DNA of 64,000 nucleotides from Stentor roeselii. Its lineage: Eukaryota; Ciliophora; Heterotrichea; Heterotrichida; Stentoridae. Shown one piece after another: positions 19,747 through 30,005 of this stretch. The stretch is from contig RSEH01000038.1 of NCBI GenBank assembly GCA_006503475.1, forward strand, positions 1-64,000, written 5' to 3'. The position numbers were made by a program, and so were the translations under genes. Positions within the stretch are counted from its first letter, which is position 1. Every line of letters begins with the position of its first letter. Below the pieces are notes generated by a model that had not been told where the DNA came from, did not search any database, and saw nothing but the letters and a program-made list of their open reading frames with translations.

Positions 19747-21147
19747 CTAATTGGTAAAGTTCAATAATTTCTTTCTGTATTGACAACAATGTTTCATCAA
19801 TTTTTCTAAACTTTTTCTTGTTAGATACATCAATACTACTATTGCACACAATATGGAGAGGTAGATATAATCAATCATTCTAAACCAAAAGCTTATCTCA
19901 TTATCACTTACCTCATGATATTTAAAAATGTTTCTCTTGATTGAAAACTGTTTGCCACTACCAGTTAGCAATCTTTGGGCTCCCATAATATTATTCCAGC
20001 TACCTCCACAATCTGAAGTAGCAATTCCTAATAATTTAGATTTTCTATCAAAAATGACATCATTTCCTCTCATAAAGGTGGTTCCAAGTGTAGAATGATA
20101 TGCATCTCTATATATGCCTACACAGTAAACATTTGGAGAGTCAGCCCATGAAAAAAGATAACTCTTTGGACTCCATACCAATTCTTGTTCATCAAATAGA
20201 AACTTGATTTTTGGAAAAGATTGAAAAAATATTTCAGAGTTCTCAATGTTCATATTATCATACTCATAGCAATAGTGAGGCTCTCCAGAAACTCTTTTGA
20301 TTTGTCCGAGACACTTTCCTGGAAGGTCGCAAAATTGATCAAACTTATGAAAAAAATTCTCAAAAATCGAATTCTTTAAATAAGAAAAAGTAGTTCCAGA
20401 ATCAATATCTGTATTATGATTCTCAAAATCTTCTTTATGAAGGCCAGTATCAATTTCATCAATCTTTAACCCATGAGGCGAAATCGAATAAAATGGTAAA
20501 CTTTTCATTTTTAACCATTTAATGTCATCCAAATGATGAGTGGAGTTAAACCCTCCAATAGTCATAAAACCTCCTTCATGCGCCATGCAGATCGTGAAAA
20601 CATCATTTTCAATATCATGTTCTTCTAACATAAAATCAACGATAGTCTTCAAAGAACGATGAGAGCCTAGTCCCAAGAGACCATCAGCAAGCTGACTCCT
20701 GATGAGAAAGGTTTCTCTTCGATGACACCCAAAGACCATTGAAACATTGTGAGTGTGGTTTAAATCATCTCCAAATATAACTGAGTCCTCAATAAGAAAT
20801 CCTGTTATTGAACTTCCTTCGCTATAAGCGGTCGAATATCGACATAAGTCATCTGATCCACAATATCCGCACAAACCAACATTCTGACTGCATTTTAGAA
20901 TTTTCGAGGTGGATGACGCAAGATAGTTAAAGTAACTGTCCATGTGCTGCCCGCAGTCAGTGCAGTCTATGCATGGAAATGCTGTTGTTGAAGCTCCTGT
21001 CGTAAGAATCACTGTCTGCTTCACTGGAGGAGTTCCTACCCAAATATCTACGAAATAATAGCCTAGGTCCTGAGTATTACCGAAGATACTAGTGTGAACT
21101 ATGCCTTGGCTGAAGACTCCTAAGAAATAGCAAAAAATTAGAACCAT
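19747..21147 (-). CDS. Pepsin-like aspartic protease homologue, membrane-anchored, first catalytic Asp replaced
   Basis: A 466-residue family A1 protein: N-terminal signal peptide (about 1-14), bilobal pepsin fold with several disulfide cysteines, and a C-terminal membrane segment (about residues 425-445, SILCAIVVLMYL) with a short basic tail. This plan resembles plasmepsin V and BACE-type anchored proteases. The second active-site motif is intact (DIDSGTTFSYL), but the first reads ILTTGAS instead of the usual ILDTGSS, so the catalytic Asp is Thr (codon ACG near 21005). As both aspartates are needed for catalysis in this family, the protein is probably a non-catalytic binding protein. Stop TAG. 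Confidence 0.88.
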   Translation of the reverse strand: MVLIFCYFLGVFSQGIVHTSIFGNTQDLGYYFVDIWVGTPPVKQTVILTTGASTTAFPCIDCTDCGQHMDSYFNYLASSTSKILKCSQNVGLCGYCGSDDLCRYSTAYSEGSSITGFLIEDSVIFGDDLNHTHNVSMVFGCHRRETFLIRSQLADGLLGLGSHRSLKTIVDFMLEEHDIENDVFTICMAHEGGFMTIGGFNSTHHLDDIKWLKMKSLPFYSISPHGLKIDEIDTGLHKEDFENHNTDIDSGTTFSYLKNSIFENFFHKFDQFCDLPGKCLGQIKRVSGEPHYCYEYDNMNIENSEIFFQSFPKIKFLFDEQELVWSPKSYLFSWADSPNVYCVGIYRDAYHSTLGTTFMRGNDVIFDRKSKLLGIATSDCGGSWNNIMGAQRLLTGSGKQFSIKRNIFKYHEVSDNEISFWFRMIDYIYLSILCAIVVLMYLTRKSLEKLMKHCCQYRKKLLNFTN

Positions 21148-24100
21148 TTATTTATATTGTTTGATTTCCCTACATTTTTAGAAGTCCAGAGGAATTTAAA
21201 TGGTAAATTGGACTTTCCTAAACTAATTTATAGGTAGTTATAATGAAGGATTCAAGTCTTTGAACAGAAAATTTCCAAATAAGTATTTAATTTTCGCTGA
21301 TTATAATCAAGGGCAAACTTTCGATTTCGATTCATATACTTACGGGGTGTTTTATTATCAATAACTCAGAAGTTAAATGAACCTTTCATACTGATCCTTT
21401 TTTAAATTCATTGGGATATATTAATTGTTTCCCTTGATTATTTTATTAAAATTGATGATATATAATTAAAGACTCTAGTTATTTTACTAGGACATAGATG
21501 TGTGTCCAAGTTTAGATCGATAGATATACCCTGATTTTTGTCCTCATATAATTATCCATACCAGTCTTTTTGATTAACCATATTACTAATTATTTATAGA
21601 CTAAATGTTTTTTATGTAAAATTACTATATTAGAGTTTGACCATAATAAAGATTGGAAAAAATAATTCAAAGAATAAAGATCATTTTGATAAGAACTTAA
21701 TATTTCAAATGAATTTTCAAAGTACTAATAGTATAATTTAAATTATTACTATTAACTATTCCCTATATATTTTCTTTGATAATTGGAAGCTTTATTATCT
21801 GGTAAGTGATAAGATTGTAATTATTCCTATATATTAAACCCAAATATCTTAGATCGCATGATGAAGTCATTCTACTAAATCATATATTTCAGTGTTAAGT
21901 TCAAGCATCCAAAAGTATTATTCCATTGAAAAAAGTGGGTTTGAATACAAGCTCACAAATATATTTCTCTCATACCCATGCCTTAAGTATAAAACATTGC
22001 ACAAGGCGATATAATATTCAATATCCTTCGATTTCATTCACAGAAATTTTTATATAGAATCTTATGCAGACATAAATTATCCTTACATAAGGATAGTTGC
22101 CTTTCACCTTTTGCTACAACTAGCTGAAAACATATTCAATAAACTTTAGACAGTTTACTATTCACCTTGTGAGCTTACCTAGCTCATCGCCTGCACAAAC
22201 CTTCAAAAGAACTAAATTCTAGAATCATAAAATCCAGGTTTATCACTTAGCTGGTTAAGGGATGAGATCAGATTCGATGAAAGTATTAGATTATTTATCT
22301 AAATTAACTAAGGAATTTTTTTAGCTAGAAGGAATTCGAGTTCTTCTATCTGAACTCAGCAATGAGTAATTCTCTATTAATTTTAGATAAAAGTAATATT
22401 TCTTATAATCAAAATATTAATTCAGTCTTTCGATTCAGTTTGTTTAATCGTATTCAGAAGAAACTCTATTATTATTCATTATTTTCTGATTTAAAGTATG
22501 ATTAGGCTCTTTGAAATCATTTCAGTAGAGCTTATCTAATACATGAAATTGAAGATATGTGTTATCTTTTATGGTTTGATTTTATGTATCTAAAATAATA
22601 GTTTATCATGATCATCTATTTATTGCATTTGAGGATGATTATATTAATAGCTATTAAAAATTAATTCAATTACAAGGCAGGTATATTTTATGATAATGTA
22701 TTCAAGTTGAACTTGATATGAAACAAGTTCACTCCCTAAATTTTTTCATTTAATCCAGGTCTTGATCCAGATTAATCCTTAGAATCAATTAATCCGCAAG
22801 TAAATCTCAGAAAGAACATAAAAAACCAAACTTTATCGAACGTTTTAGTGATCGCGAGTTTTTCTTGAATATAATTCTGAACTCTGAAAAAATCATAAAA
22901 AATTTCAGTTTCTTTTCAGAACTTCAGAAAGTTGTCTGAGCACATTTTCGCAAGTTTTTCCAAATATTCTTGCATCACTGAGAAAATATCTGCATTAATC
23001 AAGTAAAAGATCGAAAAAAGCTTATCTTTTGACCCTTCTACTTCTCAAAAATCTCCTCTGATCTGGTTCTGAAGGTCTCAAAGCTTTAAGAGCCGATGCG
23101 ATGGAGACTCCTAAAATTTAAAGCTTTTATCAGTTTATTCTTTATATAAAAGGTAGAAAAAGCATATCTTCCACATTTCTATTGTTTTAAAGATCAATCA
23201 AATGTAAAGAATTGATGATGCGGCGCAATCTCTTTCCTAAGATATACAAATTTGATATAAATATAGACAATATGTAATTGTCTTTACTAATAATTCAAAT
23301 CAAGGTTTTAATAAATTTTACTATTATTGAATCACTGATACCACTTAAAAATAGTTTAAGTAGTAACTAAGACAAATTAATTAAAATAATCTAAAAATTG
23401 CGTTGATGATATCTTATCAATTATTTTCAAGCCTAAAATAATAAATTATATACAAAATAGTAGCATTCAGAGTTTGATTTATTTCATTTTTCAGTCTTAA
23501 AAGTAGAAAATTAACTGAGTGAATTATAAAAAGATTAAAAATATCATTTGGATGAGATTACAATTTTAAACTATTCAGTGACTTAGAAAAACTTAAAAAA
23601 CTAGCATTAAAGGACTTAAAGTTTGATTATCAAGATAATTTTTTCATGGCTCTTTTTTTGGCTTTCTTGGGTTTTATTTTGATAGAATCACAATCTTTGA
23701 ATTGAACTTTAAATTTATTATCATTTTACGGTGGGACTTTGATTATTTCTTCGGCATCTGCAGTGATTTAACCTTCTATTTCCTTTTTGGAATTGATTCT
23801 AGAGGGTGCGTCCTTGTAAGGATCATAATTACTTCAAAATCAGGAAAATCATAAAAACTATCACGGCTATGATCCAGAAAGAGATAAAAAATGAAAAATT
23901 AAAGTAAATAAGCTCTTAAGTCTTAGGTCTACGTCCTTTAGTCTCGATTAAGTTAATTTAAGTATTTGATGAAAAATCACGTGAAATTGTTTAATCTGTG
24001 ATTTAAATGTATTGAAATCATTCGGTTTTCTTTGAATCGATCTTTCAATTCTTCTTCATTTTATAATTATTCTTTCACAATTATTGTACAAGGTAGCTGT

Positions 24101-24202
24101 CAATTATCATCTTCAGTTGATAAACTTTAAATACTTTATTCAAATATCATTCTTGAATTTCAAAGTGATTAATAATTAAATCCAAATATCTTATATATAA
24201 AT
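21148..24202. other. 3.1-kb AT-rich gap
   Basis: No intact gene. A short inverted repeat, TATCCTTACATAAGGATA, lies near 22078. Between about 23640 and 24190 the minus strand has several coding-like segments, including a hydrophobic membrane-like run, in different frames and interrupted by TAA codons; this might be a decayed gene but has no recognised relative. The stretch just before 24203 should hold the promoter of the astacin/UBR gene. Confidence 0.35.
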
Positions 24203-27200
24203 ATGGAAATTGTAGACATTTCATATAGTTTCAAGGGAAATCTTAGAATAGTAAAAAAGTCTTCAATTTCATATGAAGCCTACTTTGAGTCACTCTCTGG
24301 AGTAAAGAAAAATCTTGACCTTTTAAATTTCTCTGAAAATATTCCTCAGTATCTGCAACATTATTCCCATTCATTTCTCAAAAGAATCATAAAAATAGAC
24401 CTTAGTCAAAAATCAATATACTTTGCACGAGGATTACTAGGAGGAGGAGCTTTTAATTCAAAACACTGCAAATGTTACTGCACAATTGAATGTGAAGGCA
24501 AAAATCCAGGCACTGAGAATGAAATTGTTTCTGATAATTTAAAAAATAATGCTAAAGAAGGGTCAATCATAGATGAAAACTCTTCCCAAGGTTCATCTTT
24601 CGAGCAAACAGTAAATATATCAAAAGCTCCAATTACCGTCCTTACTCAACCTATCGAAAAATCTGAAAAAACTTGTGAAGAAGAGAAAAACGAAGAAAAT
24701 CCAGAATCGCCTTCTGCGAATATCGAAGAACAAAAACAAGAGAAAATAAGCATTCCTAGGCAGGAATCAAAGAAAAATGATCCAGAAAACACAACTAATC
24801 AAACTACCTTCAATGAAAAAAATACAAGTACTTTTAATCAAAGTCATTCATCGAAGAGTATTCAAGAGACCCAAAATGAAAATTTGGAAAAGCCGAAAAG
24901 TGAAAGAAATTCTGATGATGAAAAAAAAATTCATGAAGGAGATCATAAAGAGAATCTGAAGAGCAAGCATCAGCGATTTTCATCAAATACCAGTGAGGGA
25001 ATCAATGAAAAAACAAATGAAGAAAAAATAAATTCTTTGAAAGAGAGTCTTTCATTAAAAAGCATTGAAAAGATTGAAATGGAACAATCGAAAAGTATAA
25101 AAAACAATCCACAAAAAACACACGAATCCTTTTATCAAAGCACCTCATCAAAGAACTTTAGTGATCCTGAAGAGAGTAAAGAAAAGATACCTTTAATTAT
25201 AGCAAAAAAATCGAATGAAGGACCTGAAAAAATAGAAAAAAATCAGAAAAAACCTAAAAGTTCAACTGAGCATTTTTCTTCAAAAACTCAAGAAAACTCA
25301 CAAAAAATCAATAGAAAAGAAAGCAACTCAGAAAATATACCTAAAATTAATTTTCATATACGTAATTATGATGGAGAAAAGATACTAGAACTTGAAAATT
25401 CTGATAAATTTTACCGAAATAATCCAGGGTTTGATAATGAAAATCCTGATAAATTTTACCTAAATAATATGAAATTTTCACATCATAATTTTAATTTTGA
25501 TGTCTTAGAAACTAAACTGCATTTTAAACAATTAACTGACTCAATCCAAGGTGCAGAAAATCAAGATTTGTGCATAGTGTATAAAATTCCTGAAAATAGA
25601 AATCAAAAAATAATAGTCCAAGTTTATCACAAAAATATAGTAATTTGCGATAAAATACATAAAGGGTTAAAAAATTGTGTTGAAAAAGCAAATAATCCGA
25701 ATGCTAGGACTCATGAAAAGTTAAGTGTTGCTGTTGAAAATCACTCCTGTTTACGTATCCATAAAAATATTAAAACAATAATCGAAAATATTTTTAATCC
25801 TAGAATATGGGATAATGGTGTTGTACCCTATGAAATAAGTAATGAATTAGAAAACCTCTATTCAGTTAATCAAAATAATGTTAAAATGGCTGATATCATA
25901 AGGAATGCAATTGATACAATGAATAAAGAAACTATTATAAATTTTAAAGTGCGTACTAATGAAGAGAATTATGTCCTTTTTAATAAAAGTGATGGATGCA
26001 ATTCTTATGTTGGGTGTAGGCGCAAACCTAAACAAATAATAAATATAGCTAATTGGGCTAAAAAAGGGACTGTTATGCATGAAATGATGCATTGTTTAGG
26101 ATTTTCACATGAACATCAAAGAGCTGATAGAATAAAATATATAATCCTAGATGAAAAAGCTATCGAAAAAAAATATAAAAACGATCAAGATAGAGCTAAT
26201 CACAATGTTTATATAATTTCTTCATATGGAATAGGTCCATTTGATTATAAATCAATTTTAAATTATGGACACGGAATGATTAAAGCCATAGAAAAAAATA
26301 AGGATAAGGATAAATTTATTGGCCAAATGCATCGACTTTCATATTTAGACAAAATGAAAATTATATATTTATATGGTCCAAGTAGATGCACTTTTGATGT
26401 ATTTGGAAATATTAAATATTATCAAGAGTGCATTCAATGCTGTGATTGCTACCTTTATACTGGTTATATATGCAAGGAATGCTTTCATAAGCATCATAAG
26501 GGTCATATGACAAAAATCTTTAAATATGAAGAAGTTATGTCAAAAGATATAAAATTTAGTTGCCTTTGTGGGCCAGATCACCCTAAAATTGAGAAAAATA
26601 ACAAAGGTGGAAATATCAAAAAAATAAATAAACCCGAATTAAATTCCAGAGAGAGTGATCAATCACATAAACAAAAAAAAAAAGTAGTCCTTAATATAGA
26701 ATCACAAACTCCAATAACTTGCAATAAAGGTCAACCTGATGATAAAAAAAATGAAGAAAAAAAAGACGAATCAAATTATGGAAGATCTGAAATAATTTTA
26801 GAAACCGACGAAAAAAGTAAAAAACTTAGATCTTCTGAGAGTAAAGATTCAAATTTAGATCCTATTGAAAAATCCCACACTGGAGACGATAAGAAAGAAA
26901 GTTTTGATAAAACAAATTTAAAAAATCCTAAAAGTGATTCTATGGAAAAAAGTAACGAATTTAACAAACAACCTGAAAATAAACGTGAATCTCAAATTGA
27001 TGATCCAAAATCTAAAGCAGATTCTGACCAAGAACAAACTTTTCCAAACCTCAACACAGCCCACAGAGAGGACAACCAAGAATATCTTCAAAAAGTCAAA
27101 AAAGACGAAAAAAAAATTGTTTCCATTATTCTCAACAATGAACCCGAAAATGAATCATTGAGTAATAATCACTGTGAAAACTTTGCTAAACCTCGAAATA

Positions 27201-28135
27201 CACCTTCCTCAGCCTTAAGTCCTCATGAATTGAAAAATTTCAAAACTTTGAACTTTCCAAAAATAAAAAAGTGGCCGAAACTTAAAATTTCTTTTCATAT
27301 CCACGAAAATCTCAGAGACAAACAATCATCAAAAAAAAATCGAAAAATATCAGACATAATAAAAAAATCAATCGAAATCTTCAACTCTGCTTCAATAGTA
27401 AAATTCGAAGAAAACATTGAAAATGAGCGATTTTCAATTCAATTTGAATTCAGCCCAATCAACTCTTCTCACGTCGGCTGCATGTTTCAATCAAAACAGC
27501 CAATAAAAATAGCTGAGTCCGTCACAAAAGGAAGTGTTTTACGTTTGCTGATGACTTGTCTGGGATTTACTTACGAGCATCAACGAATGGATAGAGAAAA
27601 TTATATCACTTTGAATAAGGATACCATTGAAAATGATTTTAAAGTGATTAATAGTGTTGCAGATCAAAATATTTTTGCTTTTACTTCTTTTGGACTAGGC
27701 CCTTTTGATTTTGAATCGATTTTGTTTTTTCCAGGAAAGTATTTCACGGCTTTAGATTTGGGACAACAGAAACTCATGGGACAGAATAAGAAACTTTCTG
27801 AACTTGATAAGAAAAAAATTGAGATTCTTTATGGGAAGAATAAATGCACTTTTGATGTGTTTGGAGAAAAGCCTTTTGGTCAAATTTTATATAAATGTGA
27901 TAATTGCTCTAAGGATGAGGATTTCAGGATGTGTAAAGGTTGCTTCAAACATCATAATAAGGAGCATTCTATTGGTGAATTTTATTCTATTTTTTCTTGT
28001 GATTGTGGAAAGAATAAAAACCATGATAAAGAGTTTATTGAGTTTACTAATGAAACTGTGGGAGATTCTATTTGGGGATGCTTTAGTACTAAACTTGAAA
28101 ATAAAGAGCCAGGAGATGAGTGGAGATATAATTAG
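24203..28135 (+). CDS. Duplicated astacin-like metalloprotease + UBR-box zinc finger protein
   Basis: A 1310-residue protein of novel-looking layout. Residues 1-100: a unique domain with a Cys cluster (KHCKCYCTIEC). About 100-390: a low-complexity E/K/S/N-rich linker. About 535-725: an astacin-type (M12A) domain with VPYEIS, GCNSYVGC and an intact zinc motif, HEMMHCLGFSHEHQR (about 626-640); the Met-turn is altered (SILNY for SIMHY). About 730-792: a UBR-box zinc finger starting CTFDVFG and ending FSCLCG. About 795-1045: a second charged linker. About 1050-1210: a second astacin-like domain whose zinc motif is lost (LRLLMTCLGFTYEHQR). About 1215-1275: a second UBR box, ending FSCDCG. No signal peptide is visible, although astacins are normally secreted, so an intracellular role is suggested. 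UBR boxes read N-terminal residues (N-degrons). Inference: a protease or sensor directed to proteins with particular N-termini. Stop TAG. Confidence 0.85.
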   Translation: MEIVDISYSFKGNLRIVKKSSISYEAYFESLSGVKKNLDLLNFSENIPQYLQHYSHSFLKRIIKIDLSQKSIYFARGLLGGGAFNSKHCKCYCTIECEGKNPGTENEIVSDNLKNNAKEGSIIDENSSQGSSFEQTVNISKAPITVLTQPIEKSEKTCEEEKNEENPESPSANIEEQKQEKISIPRQESKKNDPENTTNQTTFNEKNTSTFNQSHSSKSIQETQNENLEKPKSERNSDDEKKIHEGDHKENLKSKHQRFSSNTSEGINEKTNEEKINSLKESLSLKSIEKIEMEQSKSIKNNPQKTHESFYQSTSSKNFSDPEESKEKIPLIIAKKSNEGPEKIEKNQKKPKSSTEHFSSKTQENSQKINRKESNSENIPKINFHIRNYDGEKILELENSDKFYRNNPGFDNENPDKFYLNNMKFSHHNFNFDVLETKLHFKQLTDSIQGAENQDLCIVYKIPENRNQKIIVQVYHKNIVICDKIHKGLKNCVEKANNPNARTHEKLSVAVENHSCLRIHKNIKTIIENIFNPRIWDNGVVPYEISNELENLYSVNQNNVKMADIIRNAIDTMNKETIINFKVRTNEENYVLFNKSDGCNSYVGCRRKPKQIINIANWAKKGTVMHEMMHCLGFSHEHQRADRIKYIILDEKAIEKKYKNDQDRANHNVYIISSYGIGPFDYKSILNYGHGMIKAIEKNKDKDKFIGQMHRLSYLDKMKIIYLYGPSRCTFDVFGNIKYYQECIQCCDCYLYTGYICKECFHKHHKGHMTKIFKYEEVMSKDIKFSCLCGPDHPKIEKNNKGGNIKKINKPELNSRESDQSHKQKKKVVLNIESQTPITCNKGQPDDKKNEEKKDESNYGRSEIILETDEKSKKLRSSESKDSNLDPIEKSHTGDDKKESFDKTNLKNPKSDSMEKSNEFNKQPENKRESQIDDPKSKADSDQEQTFPNLNTAHREDNQEYLQKVKKDEKKIVSIILNNEPENESLSNNHCENFAKPRNTPSSALSPHELKNFKTLNFPKIKKWPKLKISFHIHENLRDKQSSKKNRKISDIIKKSIEIFNSASIVKFEENIENERFSIQFEFSPINSSHVGCMFQSKQPIKIAESVTKGSVLRLLMTCLGFTYEHQRMDRENYITLNKDTIENDFKVINSVADQNIFAFTSFGLGPFDFESILFFPGKYFTALDLGQQKLMGQNKKLSELDKKKIEILYGKNKCTFDVFGEKPFGQILYKCDNCSKDEDFRMCKGCFKHHNKEHSIGEFYSIFSCDCGKNKNHDKEFIEFTNETVGDSIWGCFSTKLENKEPGDEWRYN

Positions 28136-28586
28136 AATTAGGATTGAAAGTTATTTTTTTATTGATGATGGATTTTTTAGAATTATATCTTGATAAATGA
28201 TCTAAATCTATATGTCAATCAGAATAATTAAACTGCAGAAATCATCATCCCAGGTTATGTAGAAAAATTATTTCTTTTCATGTAGAATATAATGATGTAT
28301 TTTATAAAGATTTTACATAAGATCGCTTTAATTATTTTGATATTCACACTAAAAATTTGAAAGCAATAGCATCTGGCCTTTTTCAATTTTTATAAAGATC
28401 TATTTCGAAAAATTACTTAAAAAGTGCATTTTATTATTGGCCTGACTTGATTATTAGCCAAATTTAAAAAATAAGTGTTGAATATTCAAGTAATAGATAA
28501 GACTGTAATCAATATCCTATTCAATTATATTTAAGCTAATTTTCGATGTTTCATTCATAAGCATCAAAAATTTAAACTTAATCTAA
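28136..28586. other. 450-bp gap between convergent genes
   Basis: AT-rich 3' flanks of the astacin/UBR and E2 genes. Nothing recognisable. Confidence 0.4.
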
Positions 28587-29039
28587 CTAGATAAAAGAAA
28601 ATCTTGCAGTCCAATCTCTAGCAATTTTATTGAACATCATTCTATCATTCAAAAACATCTCAGCTATTTCTGGCACTAATGGTTCATCAGAATGAGGATC
28701 AGCCAATAAAGAGATAATAAACAATAGAACCTTTTGTATAGTACATGCCGGTACCCAGAAGTCTTTCAAGATATCTTTCGTCAAGCATAAAGTTCCATCT
28801 GAGTTCACATTTGGATGAAAAATTTTGGTTTTAAATGAAATCTTGGGAGGCTTGAATGGATAATGATTAGGTATTTCAATGCTAAGCAAAAAGATGCCTT
28901 CTTCATAAGGGGAGTCTTTAGGTCCTTTGATTTTTGCAGTCCATTTGAAGAGGTTGAATTCATCATCAAGGCGAACGTTGATTAAGTGATGATTTAATCT
29001 CAGATCAGAAAATTCTTTAGTAATTCTTTGTTGTGACAT
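28587..29039 (-). CDS. Ubiquitin-conjugating enzyme E2, UBE2D-like
   Basis: A 150-residue UBC-fold protein, close to the whole length of class I E2 enzymes. It carries the YPFKPPKI strand, the HPNV motif, and the catalytic Cys in GTLCL, followed by DPHSDEPLVPEIAEMF and the C-terminal helix. It accepts ubiquitin from E1 as a thioester and passes it to substrates with an E3. Compared with UBE2D, two residues (TK) are inserted just after the catalytic CL, and sequence between residues 25 and 35 is divergent, so it is a derived member. It converges on the UBR-box gene at 24203-28135. That is suggestive, but a shared pathway is not shown. Stop TAG. Confidence 0.9.
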   Translation of the reverse strand: MSQQRITKEFSDLRLNHHLINVRLDDEFNLFKWTAKIKGPKDSPYEEGIFLLSIEIPNHYPFKPPKISFKTKIFHPNVNSDGTLCLTKDILKDFWVPACTIQKVLLFIISLLADPHSDEPLVPEIAEMFLNDRMMFNKIARDWTARFSFI

Positions 29040-30005
29040 AATTTAAATGGATTTCTAAAGCATTGATTAATTAAACAAAAGATTGAGTGATTCAGCAGAT
29101 ATTTCAAAATAAAATCTATTATCATAATAACTTAACACTAAGAGCTTAAGATTGTAAAAGAATATTATAAACTAACTTATGCTTAAGATTCATAGTTTAT
29201 ATCAAGTTTTTCATTAAAGAATCTTTAATTGGTATTGAATTACCTTAGCTAGACCTTGGTAGAGGCATCTTTTGATTCTAATCAAATATTATTTTTTGCT
29301 ATAAGTGAATACTTTATCAAATATTCCTAAAATTTAGAATCTTTAATTGGTATTGAATTACCTTAGCTAGATTCTTGGTAGATGCAGTATCTGATTCTAA
29401 CAAAATATCACTTGGTTGCTATAAGTGAATACTTTATCAAATATTCCTGATATTTAAATTTCTTTGGTCAAAGGGTTAATTGAAATATTTTCAGAAAAAG
29501 TTTGCTTCAACTTAAAAAAATCTAATGCTTAAGATAATAGTAATAACTTTTATTTAACTCATTAGTAAATAACTTACCAAGACAATTATAAAAATATATA
29601 CAGAATTCAATGATCTAAAGCTTTTCTCATCCAAAATAGGTTAATCTTTTCAATCAAACCACTTAAAGAAAATAAAAAATCTCATGATGGGTATTTTTGT
29701 TCATATTTATTATGTTTAGCTTGGCGAATAAATGGTAAAATCCATAAATTGGTTTAAAATTTTCAAAATTTCCTTGTTAAACCTCGAGTGAAACTAATTT
29801 TAAATCAAATCGTTCATCGAATTATAACAAATTAAATGCCTGAACCTCATTTGCTCTAATTGAGAAAAAGATTCTGCTGAAAAATTTACTTTAAACTCAA
29901 AGTATCTACTAATCCAAGAAAAATCAAAAAAAAGTAAGTTTTGATAGTCTTCTAGATCATTCTAAAAGAAAAAAATGAATTTCAACAAATTAGACTAAGA
30001 TAATA
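29040..30005. other. 965-bp gap with a 118-bp tandem duplication
   Basis: AT-rich DNA between the divergent E2 and surface-protein genes. The only structure seen is the tandem repeat at 29219-29455. Confidence 0.5.
29219..29455 (+). repeat. Two tandem copies of a 118-bp unit
   Basis: Units at 29219-29336 and 29337-29455. Both begin GAATCTTTAATTGGTATTG and contain ACCTTAGCTAGA, TTGGTAGA.GCA and GCTATAAGTGAATACTTTAT. They differ at about a dozen positions. No open frame. Confidence 0.8.

Noticed and set aside
22230-22300. tRNA-like stretch with TTAGCTGGTTAAGGG and GATTCGAT
   Set aside because: No cloverleaf could be drawn; acceptor and anticodon stems do not pair.
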